Part shown: piece after piece, positions 39,065 to 48,738 of the stretch
Layout: each line of letters opens with the position of its first letter
Position numbering within the stretch: position 1 is the stretch's first letter
Source: Agrococcus baldri
GTDB taxonomy: Bacteria > Actinomycetota > Actinomycetes > Actinomycetales > Microbacteriaceae
Assembly (NCBI GenBank): GCA_007988785.1
Contig: BJUU01000013.1
Location: 1-64,000 of the forward strand
Direction of reading: 5' to 3'
Length of the DNA stretch: 64,000 nucleotides
The notes under the pieces: model-generated
Database searches by the model: none
The model's input: only the letters and a program-made list of their open reading frames with translations
What the model was told of the DNA's origin: nothing
Program-made: the position numbers and the translations under genes

Positions 39065-39675
39065 GCGAGCAGATCGGCATCCTGATCGCCGAGGACCAGG
39101 GCATGATGCGCTCGGCGCTCGCGAGCCTGCTCGAGCTCGAAGACGACCTGCGCGTGGTCGAGCAGGTCGCGCGCGGCGACGAGGTGATCGCCGCCGCCGA
39201 GCGGGTGCGGCCCGACGTGGTGCTGCTCGACATCGAGCTGCCCGGTCGCAGCGGCCTCGACCTGATCGACGAGCTGCTGCGCGCCGTCCCGGGCGTGCGC
39301 GTGGTGGTGGTGACGACCTTCGGCCGACCCGGCTACCTGCGGCGCGCGATGGCGGCGGGGGCGAGCGGCTTCCTGGTGAAGGACGACCCGGTCGAGCAGC
39401 TCGCCAGGGCGATCCGCGACGTGATGGCGGGCGGCATCGTCGTCGACCCGGCGCTGTCGGCGCGAGCGCTCGCCTCCGGCCCCGACCCGCTCAGCGAGCG
39501 GGAGCGCGAGGTGCTCGTGCGGGGCGCCGACGGTGCGACCATCGCCGACATCGCCGCCGCGCTGCACCTCTCGGAGAGCACCGTGCGCAACTACCTCTCG
39601 GCCGCGATCGGCAAGCTCGGCGCCCGCAACCGCGGCGAGGCGCTCAGCATCGCCCGCCGCAACGGCTGGGCGTAG
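39061..39675 (+). CDS. NarL/DesR-type response regulator
   Basis: 204 residues from GTG 39061. Receiver domain with acidic pocket AEDQGM, phospho-acceptor Asp57 in VVLLDIELPG, and Lys in FLVKDDPVEQ; LuxR-type HTH from about residue 143 (SEREREVLVRGADGATIADI, ESTVRNYLSAAIGKLG). Pairs with the kinase encoded before it. Overall layout is close to Bacillus DesKR, which adjusts membrane lipids; the target here is unknown, and the DUF6069 gene upstream is a candidate. Confidence 0.94.
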   Translation: MSEQIGILIAEDQGMMRSALASLLELEDDLRVVEQVARGDEVIAAAERVRPDVVLLDIELPGRSGLDLIDELLRAVPGVRVVVVTTFGRPGYLRRAMAAGASGFLVKDDPVEQLARAIRDVMAGGIVVDPALSARALASGPDPLSEREREVLVRGADGATIADIAAALHLSESTVRNYLSAAIGKLGARNRGEALSIARRNGWA

Positions 39676-39721
39676 CCGTCCGAGCCTCGCAGCGGTCACG
39701 CGCCGGCGATACGGTTGCGAC

Positions 39722-40744
39722 GTGAGGGCAGCGGTGAGCACGCGCTACGGCGCGCCCGAGGTGGTGGCGGTGCGCGACGTCGCCGCGCCCGAGCCGGGGG
39801 AGGACGAGCTGCTCATCCGCGTGGACGCGACGACCGTCAACCGCACGGACTGCGCCTACCGGGCCGCGCATCCGTTCTTCGTGCGCTCCTTCACCGGGCT
39901 GCGACGGCCCAGGCGCACGGTGCTCGGCACCGAGTTCGCCGGCGAGGTCGTCGGCGCGGGCGGCGCGGTCGACCGGTTCGCGGTGGGCGACCGCGTGTTC
40001 GGCTACTGCGAGGGCCGCTTCGGCGCGCACGCCGAGTTGCTGGTCGTGCAGCAGGACTCGATGGTGGCGACCGTGCCGGAGGGCATCGACCAGGCGTCGG
40101 CCGCCGCCGCCTCGGAGGGCAGCCACTACGCCGCCTCGACGATCCGACGCGCCGGTGTGCGCCCGGGCGACCGCGTGCTCGTGAACGGGGCGACCGGCGC
40201 CATCGGCTCGGCCGCCGTGCAGCTGCTCGCGGCGATGGGCGCCGACGTCACCGCCGTCTGCCACCGCGAGCACGTCGAGCTCGTGCGCGGCCTCGGCGCC
40301 TCCCGCGTGATCGCGCTCGAGGACGAGGAGGTCACGCGGGGATCGCAGCGCTTCGAGGTCGTGATCGACGCGGTCGGCAAGAGCACCTTCTGGCGCTGCC
40401 GGCGCATCCTCGCGCCGAACGGCGTCTACACCTCCACCGAGCTCGGACCGGGCTGGCAGAACCTGCCGCTCGCGCTGCTCGGGCTCGCGCGCCGCAGCGG
40501 GCGACGGGTGGTCTTCGCGCCGCCCGACGAGGGCCGGCCGATGATCGAGCGCATCCGCGAGCAGCTCGCGACGGGCGAGCTGCGGCCCGTCATCGACCGC
40601 AGCTACCCGCTCGAGCGGATCGTCGACGCCTACCGCTACGTCGAGCGCGGGCAGAAGCTCGGCAGCGTGATCATCGCGGTGCGCCCGGATGCGCTGCGCC
40701 TCGACGCGGGGCAGGCCGAGGCGGGCGACGAGCCGCGCGCCTGA
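39722..40744 (+). CDS. MDR-superfamily NAD(P)-dependent oxidoreductase (quinone reductase-like)
   Basis: 340 residues from GTG 39722, six bases after TACGGT (39710-39715), so leaderless. GroES-like half with PEPGEDELLIRVDATTVNRTD and GTEFAGEVVGAG; Rossmann half with VLVNGATGAIGSAAVQLLAA. The structural-zinc cysteines of alcohol dehydrogenases are missing, so a zinc-free quinone or enoyl reductase role is more likely. The substrate is unknown. Its stop codon begins a short tandem repeat. Confidence 0.88.
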   Translation: MRAAVSTRYGAPEVVAVRDVAAPEPGEDELLIRVDATTVNRTDCAYRAAHPFFVRSFTGLRRPRRTVLGTEFAGEVVGAGGAVDRFAVGDRVFGYCEGRFGAHAELLVVQQDSMVATVPEGIDQASAAAASEGSHYAASTIRRAGVRPGDRVLVNGATGAIGSAAVQLLAAMGADVTAVCHREHVELVRGLGASRVIALEDEEVTRGSQRFEVVIDAVGKSTFWRCRRILAPNGVYTSTELGPGWQNLPLALLGLARRSGRRVVFAPPDEGRPMIERIREQLATGELRPVIDRSYPLERIVDAYRYVERGQKLGSVIIAVRPDALRLDAGQAEAGDEPRA

Positions 40745-40790
40745 GCCTCAGCGCGCCTGAGCCTCAGCGAGCCTGAGCCTCAGCGCGCCT
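40743..40790. repeat. Three tandem 16-bp repeats
   Basis: GAGCCTCAGCGCGCCT, GAGCCTCAGCGAGCCT, GAGCCTCAGCGCGCCT at 40743-40758, 40759-40774 and 40775-40790. The array spans the gap between convergent genes and supplies both stop regions (TGA at 40742-40744 on plus, TCA at 40780-40782 for minus). Copy-number change would alter the C-terminus of the minus-strand flavoprotein only slightly. Confidence 0.9.
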
Positions 40791-41910
40791 TCGTCACGCC
40801 GCCCGCGGCGCGCGCGACCAGCTGCGCGACGCCGGGCAGCGCCGCCGCCCGCCAGACGGCCCGCTGCGCCTCGAGCTCGAGCCGCGTGTGGGGAGCGAAG
40901 GTCGCCTGCGCGCGCCGCCCGCGCGCCTGCTCGCGCTCGATCACCGGCCGCCAGTCGCGCTCGTACGCCGCGAGCCCGGCCGTCACGTCGGAGGGATGCC
41001 GCGCGAACGCGAGCTCCTCGGCGAGCCGCTCCGCCCCCGCGATCGCGAGCGAAGCACCCTGGCCGGCGAGCAGCGAGACCGCCGCGCACGCGTCGCCCAG
41101 CAGCACGACGCGGCCGCGCACCCACGGCTCCACGACGGTCTGGGCGACGTCGTCGATGTAGGGGTCGCGCACGCCGCGCACGGCTCGGCGGCCGAGCACG
41201 CCCAGCTCGCTGATCGCCCGCCGGGCGCCCGCGGCGCCGACGCCGCGCAGCACCGCGAAGCCCGTCTCGCCCAGCGGTGCGACCACGAGCTGCCGGTCGA
41301 GCTCCAGCTGCATCGCGACCCTGCCATCGAGGTCGGCGCTGAGGCCCGCGTCCTCGCCGATCCAGGCGACGGCGATGAGGTCGGCGACCGGCCGCACGAA
41401 GCGCTCGGGCGGCCCCCAGACGAGCTGCCGCACGCGCGATCCGACCCCGTCGGCGCCCACGAGCAGGTCGGCCTCCACCCGCTCGCCGTCCGAGAGCAGC
41501 ACGTGCACGTGCACGCCGTCGTCATGCGCCGTCTCCACCTGCGTGCCCCAGCGCATCCGCACGCCCTCCGGCAGCGCCGCCTGCAGCGCGTCGACGATCT
41601 GCGGCCGCAGGATCGTCATGTAGCGACCGGCGACGGCCTGCTCGACGAGCGAGATCGGCAGCCGTGCGCGCACCCGCCCCGAGGCATCCACCGACCGCAG
41701 CTCGTCGAACGCCTCGGCGCGCGCCCGCAGCGCCGGCAGCAGGCCCAGCCGCTCCGCCGCGTCGAAGCCGGGCCCGAAGAAGTCGATCAGGTACCCGGAT
41801 GCGCGCGGCGCCCTGGCGCGCTCGACGACGTCGACGCTCCACCCGTCGAGCGCCAGCCGGCCGGCGAGCGCGAGACCGGCGACTCCGGCGCCCGAGACGA
41901 TCGCATGCAT
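40780..41910 (-). CDS. FAD-dependent monooxygenase (PHBH-type)
   Basis: 376 residues from ATG 41910. FAD-binding Rossmann motif AIVSGAGVAGLALAGRLAL, then the DLLVGADGVGSRVRQ motif and the second FAD motif GRVVLLGDACAAVSLLAGQG. These match class A flavoprotein hydroxylases such as TetX-like and PHBH-like enzymes. Substrate is unknown; no catabolic neighbours are present. TAGCCT lies seven bases before the ATG on the minus strand, so leaderless. Confidence 0.88.
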   Translation of the reverse strand: MHAIVSGAGVAGLALAGRLALDGWSVDVVERARAPRASGYLIDFFGPGFDAAERLGLLPALRARAEAFDELRSVDASGRVRARLPISLVEQAVAGRYMTILRPQIVDALQAALPEGVRMRWGTQVETAHDDGVHVHVLLSDGERVEADLLVGADGVGSRVRQLVWGPPERFVRPVADLIAVAWIGEDAGLSADLDGRVAMQLELDRQLVVAPLGETGFAVLRGVGAAGARRAISELGVLGRRAVRGVRDPYIDDVAQTVVEPWVRGRVVLLGDACAAVSLLAGQGASLAIAGAERLAEELAFARHPSDVTAGLAAYERDWRPVIEREQARGRRAQATFAPHTRLELEAQRAVWRAAALPGVAQLVARAAGGVTKAR

Positions 41911-41956
41911 ACCGGCGAGGCTACGCGCACCCGGCGCCGCCAGGCTCGGAGCCCGC

Positions 41957-42919
41957 TCAGCGCAGCAGCGCCAGCAGCGCCCGCTCCCGAGACCCCCGCA
42001 GGCCGATCGTCGCGCCCGCCTCGAAGCGCACGAGCACCTCGGGGTCGATGTAGCTCGAGCGCGCCACGGCCGGCGTGTTGCCGAGCGCCTCGGCGACCTC
42101 CTCGACCGCGGCACGCACCGCGCGCGCCCTCGCGGCCTTCGTGCCGGTCTCGCGGGCGCGGGCCAGCGCGACCGCCGCGACGATCGTGCCGTGCAGCGTC
42201 CGGAAGTCCTTGGCGGTGAACTCGCCGCCCGTCGCCGCCCGCACGGCCTCGTTGAGGTCGGCGTCGCGCAGCGCGTGCGCACCCTCGTCGTCGCGCCAGG
42301 CGAGCAGCCGCGAGCGCCCGGAGCGACCCTGGCGCAGCGCCGCCACGCAGCGTGCGAGCGCCCCGTCGTCGAGCGCCGTGTCGAAGCGCTGTCCCGACTT
42401 GCCGGGGAATCGCAGCCGCACCTCGTCGCCCGCCACGCTCGCGTGCCTGCACAGCAGCGTCATGAGCCCGCGCGAGCCGTGCTCCTCGGCGTAGGTGTCG
42501 CCGCCCGCCCGGATCGCCACCGCGTCCAGCAGCCGCAGCGCAGCCGCCAGCACGCGCTCGCGCGGCAGCCCCGGCAGCGCGAGGTCGCGCGTGACCTGGC
42601 GCCGCATCGCCGGCAGCGCCTCGGCCAGGTCGAGCGCCCGCTCGTGCTTGACGCGGTCGCGGCGCGCGCTCCAGTCCGGGTGGTAGCGGTACTGCGTGCG
42701 GCCCGCGTCGTCGACGCCCGTCGCCTGGATGTGCGCGAGCGGGTCGGCCGCGATCCACACCTCGGTCCACGCGGGCGGCAGCACGAGATCCGCGGCGCGC
42801 GCCCGGTCGGCGGCCGAGACCGGCCGGCCGCTGTCGTGCCGGTACGACCAGCCGCGCCCCGACCTGCGTCGCCGGATGCCCGCATCCGACCCCGGGTGCG
42901 CCCTGCGCAGTCTCGCCAT
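41957..42919 (-). CDS. DNA topoisomerase IB (poxvirus type)
   Basis: 320 residues. Relaxes supercoils by a 3'-phosphotyrosyl intermediate. All catalytic residues can be placed: Arg137 in AIRAGGDTYAEE, Lys174 in RFPGKSGQRF, Arg240 in TAKDFRTLHGT and the nucleophile Tyr290 in VARSSYIDPEV. The N-terminal DNA-clamp pattern QYRYHPDWSARRDRVKHER is intact. Such enzymes are scattered in bacteria, often near repair genes; here it is alone beside accE. TAGCAT is six bases before the ATG (minus strand), so leaderless. Confidence 0.94.
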   Translation of the reverse strand: MARLRRAHPGSDAGIRRRRSGRGWSYRHDSGRPVSAADRARAADLVLPPAWTEVWIAADPLAHIQATGVDDAGRTQYRYHPDWSARRDRVKHERALDLAEALPAMRRQVTRDLALPGLPRERVLAAALRLLDAVAIRAGGDTYAEEHGSRGLMTLLCRHASVAGDEVRLRFPGKSGQRFDTALDDGALARCVAALRQGRSGRSRLLAWRDDEGAHALRDADLNEAVRAATGGEFTAKDFRTLHGTIVAAVALARARETGTKAARARAVRAAVEEVAEALGNTPAVARSSYIDPEVLVRFEAGATIGLRGSRERALLALLR

Positions 42920-42945
42920 GGCGAGATGCTAGCGGGGCGCTGGCC

Positions 42946-43155
42946 TCAGTCGCGCTTCCAGCGCACGCCCGTCTCGGAGCGCGACTTCGCCTGCCAGCGG
43001 CTCTCGCTGTCGAGCACGCGGCGGTGCTTCGTCTCGGCCCACTCCTCGGCCATGCCGGTGAGCACGGCCTCGACCGCAGCGGCCTCCTCGGCCGTCGGCG
43101 AGCCGCCCACCACCCGCATGAGGGGTTCGGATGCGTCCCGGTGCTCTGCGCTCAT
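42946..43155 (-). CDS. accE: Acyl-CoA carboxylase epsilon subunit
   Basis: 69 residues. MRVVGGSPTAEEAAAVEAVL is the actinobacterial AccE signature; the C-terminal W-containing tail (SRWQAKSRSETGVRWKRD) completes it. This small subunit holds biotin carboxylase and carboxyltransferase together. It begins 10 bp after the accD stop. Confidence 0.9.
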   Translation of the reverse strand: MSAEHRDASEPLMRVVGGSPTAEEAAAVEAVLTGMAEEWAETKHRRVLDSESRWQAKSRSETGVRWKRD

Positions 43156-43165
43156 CGTGCCCCCG

Positions 43166-44797
43166 TCACATCGGGATGTTGCCGTGCTTGCGCTCGGGGC
43201 GCTGCACGCGCTTGGTGCGCAGGGCGCGGAACGCGCGGGTGATCATGACGCGCGTCTCGGCCGGCTCGATGATGCCGTCGAGCTCGCCCCGCTCCGCCGC
43301 GAGGAAGGGGGAGGCGACGTTGTAGGTGTACTCGTTCGCGAGCCGCTGCCGCACCTCGGCGACGTCGTGCCCGTCGGCCTCCGCCTGCTTGATCTCGTTG
43401 CGGTAGAGGATGTTGACGGCGCCCTGGCCGCCCATGACGGCGATCTCGGCCGTGGGCCAGGCGATGTTGATGTCGGCGCCCAGCTGCTTCGAGCCCATCA
43501 CGATGTAGGCGCCGCCGTAGGCCTTGCGGGTGATGACCGTCACCATCGGCACGGTCGCCTCGGCGTAGGCGTAGAGCAGCTTCGCGCCGCGGCGGATGAC
43601 GCCGGACCACTCCTGGTCGGTGCCCGGCAGGTAGCCTGGCACGTCGACGACCGTGAGGATCGGGATGGAGAAGGCGTCGCAGAAGCGCACGAAGCGCGCC
43701 GCCTTCTCGCCCGCCTCGATGTTCAGCGTGCCGGCCATGGCGTTCGGCTGGTTGGCGATCACGCCCACCGTGCGGCCCTCGAGGCGGCCGAAGCCGATGA
43801 CGATGTTGGGCGCGTAGAGCGGCTGCACCTCGAGGAACTCGCGGTCGTCCATGAGCGTCTCGATGATGGCCAGCACGTCGTAGGGCTGGTTGGGCGAGTC
43901 GGGGACGATCGTGTTCAGCCGCCGGTCGGCGTCGCTGACGACCCGCTCGGCGGTGTGGTCGTAGGCCGGCACCTCCGACTGGTTGTTGTCGGGCAGGTAG
44001 GCCAGCAGCGCGCGCACGTAGTCGAGCGCGTCGTCTTCGTCGGCGGCCAGGTAGTGGCTCACGCCCGAGACGGTGTTGTGGGCGCGGCCGCCGCCGAGCT
44101 CCTCGAAGCCGACCTCCTCGCCCGTGACCGTCTTGATGACATCCGGTCCCGTCACGAACATGTGGCTCGTCTTGTCGACCATGATCACGAAGTCGGTGAG
44201 CGCGGGGGAGTAGACGGCGCCGCCGGCCGCGGGGCCCATGATGATCGAGATCTGCGGGATCACGCCGGAGGCGGCGGTGTTGTTGCGGAAGATCTCGCCG
44301 TACTTGCCGAGCGCGACCACGCCCTCCTGGATGCGCGCGCCGCCCGAGTCGAGCATGCCGACGATGGGCACGCCCACCTTCATCGCGTACTCCTGGATCT
44401 TCGTGATCTTCTCGCCCGCGACCTCGCCGAGCGAGCCGCCGAAGGTCGTGAAGTCCTGCGAGTAGACGGCGACGCGCCGCCCGTGCACCGTGCCGATGCC
44501 GGTGACGACCGAGTCGCCGTAGGGGCGGTTCGCCTCCATGCCGAAGGCGGCCGTGCGATGGCGCACGTAGGCGTCGAACTCGACGAACGAGCCCTGGTCG
44601 ACGAACTCCTCGATGCGCTCGCGCGCGGTCTTCTTGCCCTTGGCGCCCTGGCGCTGCTGCGCGCGCGCCTCCTTGTCGGTCACCGCCTCGCGGTGGCGCT
44701 CGCGCAGGTCGGCGATGCGCTCGGCGGTCGTGGAGATGGGGACTGCGGCCGCCGGGCTCTCGGAGGCGGCGTCGTCGGTCGCGGTGTCGTCGGTCAC
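43166..44797 (-). CDS. accD: Acyl-CoA carboxylase carboxyltransferase (beta) subunit
   Basis: 543 residues from GTG 44797, seven bases after TAGAGT (minus strand), so leaderless. Crotonase-like carboxyltransferase with the N and C halves fused: [31 protein letters not shown] with [18 protein letters not shown] forming the first oxyanion hole, and [20 protein letters not shown] the second. It resembles AccD5 (propionyl/acetyl-CoA). Works with AccE downstream and the biotinylated AccA3 at 26994-28757. A candidate operator shared with accA3 is 36-51 bp upstream. Confidence 0.95.
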   Translation of the reverse strand: MTDDTATDDAASESPAAAVPISTTAERIADLRERHREAVTDKEARAQQRQGAKGKKTARERIEEFVDQGSFVEFDAYVRHRTAAFGMEANRPYGDSVVTGIGTVHGRRVAVYSQDFTTFGGSLGEVAGEKITKIQEYAMKVGVPIVGMLDSGGARIQEGVVALGKYGEIFRNNTAASGVIPQISIIMGPAAGGAVYSPALTDFVIMVDKTSHMFVTGPDVIKTVTGEEVGFEELGGGRAHNTVSGVSHYLAADEDDALDYVRALLAYLPDNNQSEVPAYDHTAERVVSDADRRLNTIVPDSPNQPYDVLAIIETLMDDREFLEVQPLYAPNIVIGFGRLEGRTVGVIANQPNAMAGTLNIEAGEKAARFVRFCDAFSIPILTVVDVPGYLPGTDQEWSGVIRRGAKLLYAYAEATVPMVTVITRKAYGGAYIVMGSKQLGADINIAWPTAEIAVMGGQGAVNILYRNEIKQAEADGHDVAEVRQRLANEYTYNVASPFLAAERGELDGIIEPAETRVMITRAFRALRTKRVQRPERKHGNIPM

Positions 44798-44832
44798 GGA
44801 TGCCACTCTAGACGCCGCCGCATGCGGGGCCT

Positions 44833-44848
44833 TTGTGGACTCCCACAG
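44833..44848. promoter_or_regulatory. TTGTGGACTCCCACAG operator-like palindrome between accD and birA
   Basis: TGTGG-ACTC-CCACA has perfect 5-bp arms. It lies between the divergent accD and birA starts and matches 14 of 16 bases of the element before accA3 (28826-28841). Candidate common site for a lipid- or biotin-responsive regulator. Confidence 0.55.
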
Positions 44849-44923
44849 CGTCTGCGCGGGAATCGGTGGCGATCCTCTCCATCGAATGCGCCGCAGGGGG
44901 CCGCGGCGTCCTAGCCTGGGGCC

Positions 44924-45649
44924 ATGCTCTTCCCCGGCGCCGCCCGCATCGCGAAGGTCGTCGAGCTCGACTCGGTCGGCTCGACCTTCGACGCGGTCGA
45001 CGAGCGCGCCGCGCACCTGACGACCTGGGCGACGCTCGACCAGCGCGCCGGCCGCGGCCGCCTCGGCAGGGAGTGGGTGAGCCCGGCCGGCAAGTGCCTC
45101 TCGGCGACGGTGCTCGTGCACACCCGGCGGATGCGCGACGACGCGATCGGCTGGATGCCGCTCGCCGCCGGCCTGGCGCTCGCCGACGCCCTCGACACGC
45201 TCGTGGGCGACCGGGCGGGGCTGAAGTGGCCGAACGACGTGCTGGTCGACGGCAGGAAGATCGCCGGCGTGCTGTGCGAGCGGCGCGGCAGCGCGGTCGC
45301 GGTGGGCTTCGGCGTGAACCTCACCCTCGAGCGCGAGGAGCTGCCGACGCCGCACGCGACCTCGCTGACGCTCGAGGGCGCGGAGGGCACCGCGCCGGTG
45401 CTCGCCGACGCCGTGCTGTGGCACATGCTGCGATCGCTCGACGCGCTGCTGCCGGCGCTCGGCGGCGAGGGCCTGCGCGCCGCGGTGCTCGCCTCGCTCA
45501 CCACCATCGGCCGCGACGTGCGCGTCGAGCTGCCCGACGGCGAGCTGCTCGGGCGGGCCGTCGGGCTCGGCAGCGGGGGCGAGCTGCAGGTGCAGCGCGG
45601 CGACGAAATCGTCGACGTGCGGGCCGGTGACGTCGTCCACGTGCGCTGA
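44924..45649 (+). CDS. birA: Biotin-protein ligase (no HTH domain)
   Basis: 241 residues. Activates biotin as biotinyl-AMP and attaches it to BCCP, here most likely the AccA3 protein. GRGRLGREW (about 44-52) is the biotinyl-AMP loop and [21 protein letters not shown] contains the catalytic Lys; a C-terminal SH3-like domain follows. No N-terminal DNA-binding domain, so it cannot act as the classical biotin repressor. TAGCCT (44912-44917) is six bases before the ATG, giving a leaderless start. Confidence 0.95.
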   Translation: MLFPGAARIAKVVELDSVGSTFDAVDERAAHLTTWATLDQRAGRGRLGREWVSPAGKCLSATVLVHTRRMRDDAIGWMPLAAGLALADALDTLVGDRAGLKWPNDVLVDGRKIAGVLCERRGSAVAVGFGVNLTLEREELPTPHATSLTLEGAEGTAPVLADAVLWHMLRSLDALLPALGGEGLRAAVLASLTTIGRDVRVELPDGELLGRAVGLGSGGELQVQRGDEIVDVRAGDVVHVR

Positions 45650-46149
45650 TGCGAGAGAATCGTCGGGTGCCAGCCGGCGAGGAGCGAGTCATCGCGCGCA
45701 TGCGACCGCATGGGCGCGTGCTCGTCGTGCCCGTGCTCGTGCTGTGGCTGAGCGTCGGGCTGGCCGTGCTGCTGCTCGATCAGGTGGAGTGGGCGTTCTG
45801 GAACATCGCGGTGCTCACGGTCGCGGCGATCGTGGTCGTGCTGCTCACCGTCGTGCCGACGCTCGCCTGGCTCTCGCGCGGCTTCACCTTCACGACCGAG
45901 CGGGTCATCATCCGCACCGGCTTCGGCGGCACCCGCCGCGAGACGATGCTCTCGCGCGTGCACGACGTGACCGTGCGGCGGCGCGGCCTGCAGGCGGTGT
46001 TCGGCGCCGGCGACGTGCTGCTGTCCACCGGCGGCGACCGGGCCGTGATCCTCTCGGACGTGCCGGCTGCGCCGCTCGTGCAGCGCATGCTCTCCGAGCA
46101 GCTCGGCGCGCGCGGCATCGTCGCCCCCGAGGGCGGCGACGGCCCCTGA
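45649..46149 (+). CDS. Bacterial PH-domain (YdbS-like) membrane protein
   Basis: 166 residues, start overlapping the birA stop by one base. Two transmembrane helices ([40 protein letters not shown]) precede a bPH2 domain with [14 protein letters not shown] and [17 protein letters not shown]. The same gene sits next to birA in mycobacteria (Rv3278c). Its function is not established. Confidence 0.85.
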   Translation: MRENRRVPAGEERVIARMRPHGRVLVVPVLVLWLSVGLAVLLLDQVEWAFWNIAVLTVAAIVVVLLTVVPTLAWLSRGFTFTTERVIIRTGFGGTRRETMLSRVHDVTVRRRGLQAVFGAGDVLLSTGGDRAVILSDVPAAPLVQRMLSEQLGARGIVAPEGGDGP

Positions 46150-46207
46150 TGCCTCACCACCGAACCACCACCCGGCGCCGGCAGGCGCCACGCGAAGAGG
46201 AGCTCAC

Positions 46208-47524
46208 ATGAAGATCGCCGTGATCGGATGCGGTTACCTGGGTGCCGTGCACGCGGCCGCGATGGCCTCGCTCGGCTACGAGACCGTGGGCGTCGACGTC
46301 GACGAGGCGAAGATCGAGCGGCTGCGCCGCGGCGAGCCGCCCTTCTACGAGCCCGGCCTGCCGGAGCTGCTGAAGGCCGGCGTCGACGCCGGCACGCTGC
46401 GCTTCACGACCGACGTGAGCGAGGTCGCGGGCAGCGACGTCGTCTTCATCGCGGTGGGCACGCCGCAGCGCGCCGGCTCCGACGCCGCAGACCTCACCTA
46501 CGTCGACGCCTCGATCGAGTCGCTGCTGCCGCACATCGGCGAGGGCACGCTCGTGGCGGGCAAGTCGACCGTCCCGGTCGGCACCGCGCAGCGGCTCGCC
46601 GACATCGTCGCGCCCACCGGCGCCGCGCTCGCCTGGAACCCCGAGTTCCTGCGCGAGGGCTTCGCCGTCGAGGACACCCTCACCCCCGACCGCCTGGTGT
46701 ACGGCGTCGCCGACGGGGACGACGCATCCGTCGCCAGGCTCGACGAGGTGTACGCGGGCATCCTGGCGCGCGGCACCGACCGCCTGGTGGTGAACTTCGC
46801 CACCGCCGAGCTCGTGAAGGTGAGCGCCAACGCCTTCCTGGCGACGAAGATCTCGTTCATCAACGCCATGGCCGAGCTGTCGGAGACGGTCGGCGCCGAC
46901 GTCACCCAGCTCGCCGACGCCATCGGCCTCGACGCGCGCATCGGCCGCCGCTTCCTGAACGCCGGGCTCGGCTTCGGCGGCGGCTGCCTGCCGAAGGACA
47001 TCCGCGCCTTCCAGGCCCGCGCCGACGAGCTCGGGCACGGGCAGACGCTCGGCTTCCTGCGCGAGGTCGACCAGATCAACCTGCGCCGCCGCGACCGCAT
47101 GGTCGCGCTCATCGACGGCGAGCTCGCGGCCGTCGGCGGCGACCGCGTGGCGATGCTGGGCCTCGCGTTCAAGCCCAACAGCGACGACGTGCGCGACTCG
47201 CCGGCGCTGGATGTCTCGCGCACGCTGCAGGAGCGGGGCCGCGTCGTGAAGGCGTACGACCCCGAGGCATCCGAGACCGCGCGCCGCTCGGTGCCGACGC
47301 TCGAGATCGTCGGCTCGGTCGACGAGGCCATCCGCAACGCCGACGTGCTCGCGCTCGGCACCGAGTGGCAGCAGTTCCGCGACCTCGACCCGGCGGAGGT
47401 CGCCACCAAGACCGCCGCGCGCGTGATCGTCGACGGCCGCAACACGCTCGACGCTCGGGCGTGGGCCGCCGTCGGATTCAAGGTCATCGGGCTCGGCCGT
47501 CCCGACACCGCGCCCGCAGCATGA
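46208..47524 (+). CDS. ugd: UDP-glucose 6-dehydrogenase
   Basis: 438 residues. Oxidises UDP-glucose to UDP-glucuronate with two NAD+. NAD-binding MKIAVIGCGYLGAVHAAAMA at the N-terminus, the PVGTAQRL and EFLREGFAVEDT sugar-binding motifs, and the catalytic Cys in GFGGGCLPKD near residue 261. C-terminal UDP-binding domain present. GAAGAGGAGC precedes the ATG. It overlaps purK by four bases although the pathways differ; UDP-glucuronate probably feeds surface polysaccharide made by downstream glycosyltransferases. Confidence 0.95.
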   Translation: MKIAVIGCGYLGAVHAAAMASLGYETVGVDVDEAKIERLRRGEPPFYEPGLPELLKAGVDAGTLRFTTDVSEVAGSDVVFIAVGTPQRAGSDAADLTYVDASIESLLPHIGEGTLVAGKSTVPVGTAQRLADIVAPTGAALAWNPEFLREGFAVEDTLTPDRLVYGVADGDDASVARLDEVYAGILARGTDRLVVNFATAELVKVSANAFLATKISFINAMAELSETVGADVTQLADAIGLDARIGRRFLNAGLGFGGGCLPKDIRAFQARADELGHGQTLGFLREVDQINLRRRDRMVALIDGELAAVGGDRVAMLGLAFKPNSDDVRDSPALDVSRTLQERGRVVKAYDPEASETARRSVPTLEIVGSVDEAIRNADVLALGTEWQQFRDLDPAEVATKTAARVIVDGRNTLDARAWAAVGFKVIGLGRPDTAPAA

Positions 47525-48642
47525 TCGTCGGCGTCGTCGGCGGCGGGCAGCTCGCCCGCATGATGATCCCCGCCGCGGTCGAGCTGGGCGTCGAGATCCG
47601 CGTGCTGGCCGAGAGCGAGGGCATGTCGGCCTCGCTCGCGGCCACCGCCGTCGGCGACTATCGCGACGCATCCGTCGTGCTCGCCTTCGCGGAGGGCGTC
47701 GACGTCGTCACCTTCGACCACGAGCACGTGCCGCAGCCGGTGCTGCGCGCGCTCGTCGACGCCGGGCACGCCGTGCACCCGGGGCCGGATGCGCTGCGCT
47801 TCGCGCAGGACAAGCGCGAGATGCGGGCCAAGATGGCCGAGCTCGGCGCGCCGCAGCCCGACTGGGCGCCGGTGGATGAGCCGGCCGACCTCGAGCGGTT
47901 CCTCGCCGACCACGGCGGCGTCGGCGTCGTGAAGACCGCCACCGGCGGCTACGACGGCAAGGGCGTGCGGGTGGTGCGCTCGGTCGAGGAGGCGCGCGAC
48001 TGGCTCGAGGGCGCCGCGAGCGGCGGCCCGCGGCTGCTGGTGGAGGAGCTCGTGCCCTTCCGCCGCGAGCTCGCGCAGCTCATCGCGCGCCGTCCCTCGG
48101 GCGAGGCGGTCGTGTGGCCGCTCGTGCAGACGGTGCAGCGGGAGGGCATCTGCGTCGAGGTGCTGGCGCCCGCGCCGCACGCGGCGAGCATCCAGCCGGT
48201 CGTCGACGACGTGGCGCGCACGGTCGCGGAGGGCATCGGCGTCACGGGCGTGCTGGCGATCGAGATGTTCGAGACGAGCGACGGCCGGGTGCTCGTGAAC
48301 GAGCTGGCGATGCGGCCGCACAACTCCGGCCACTGGAGCATCGACGGCTCGGTGACCAGCCAGTTCGAGCAGCACCTGCGGGCCGTGCTCGACCTGCCGC
48401 TGGGATCGACCGCGCTGCTGGCGCCCGCGAGCGTGATGGTGAACGTGATCGGCGGGCCGGCCTCCGGCTCGATGACCGACCGCTACCCGGGCGCGCTCGC
48501 CGCGCATCCGGATGTGAAGGTGCACTCCTACGCCAAGTCGGCGCGCCCCGGCCGCAAGGTCGGCCACGTCACCGCGGTCGGCGACGACATGGACGAGGTC
48601 GCCTACCGCGCCCGCGCGGCCGCCGCCCACTTCGACGCCTGA
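47521..48642 (+). CDS. purK: N5-carboxyaminoimidazole ribonucleotide synthase
   Basis: 373 residues. ATP-grasp enzyme that carboxylates AIR in purine synthesis. VGVVGGGQLARMMIPAAVEL at the N-terminus, the ATP-binding VVKTATGGYDGKGVRVV, and NELAMRPHNSGHWSIDG are diagnostic. Its product goes to PurE, whose gene is usually adjacent; here the two are separated by 1.5 kb holding a DUF559 gene and four hairpins. Confidence 0.95.
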   Translation: MIVGVVGGGQLARMMIPAAVELGVEIRVLAESEGMSASLAATAVGDYRDASVVLAFAEGVDVVTFDHEHVPQPVLRALVDAGHAVHPGPDALRFAQDKREMRAKMAELGAPQPDWAPVDEPADLERFLADHGGVGVVKTATGGYDGKGVRVVRSVEEARDWLEGAASGGPRLLVEELVPFRRELAQLIARRPSGEAVVWPLVQTVQREGICVEVLAPAPHAASIQPVVDDVARTVAEGIGVTGVLAIEMFETSDGRVLVNELAMRPHNSGHWSIDGSVTSQFEQHLRAVLDLPLGSTALLAPASVMVNVIGGPASGSMTDRYPGALAAHPDVKVHSYAKSARPGRKVGHVTAVGDDMDEVAYRARAAAAHFDA

Positions 48643-48738
48643 GCCGCCGCGCGCCCGCGCCCCGCTCCGCCCGGCCCTCGCCGCCCCGCCAGCCGTCGCC
48701 GCCTCGCGCCGTCGCCGCCGCGAACCGTCGACCTGTCG

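Noticed and set aside
44821-44850. The TGTGGA in the accD-birA gap as another copy of the DUF559 upstream element
   Set aside because: Only TGTGGA is shared; the rest follows the acc palindrome instead.
42191-44914. 907-codon plus-strand frame across topoisomerase, accE and accD
   Set aside because: Crosses three well-supported minus-strand genes; antisense artefact.
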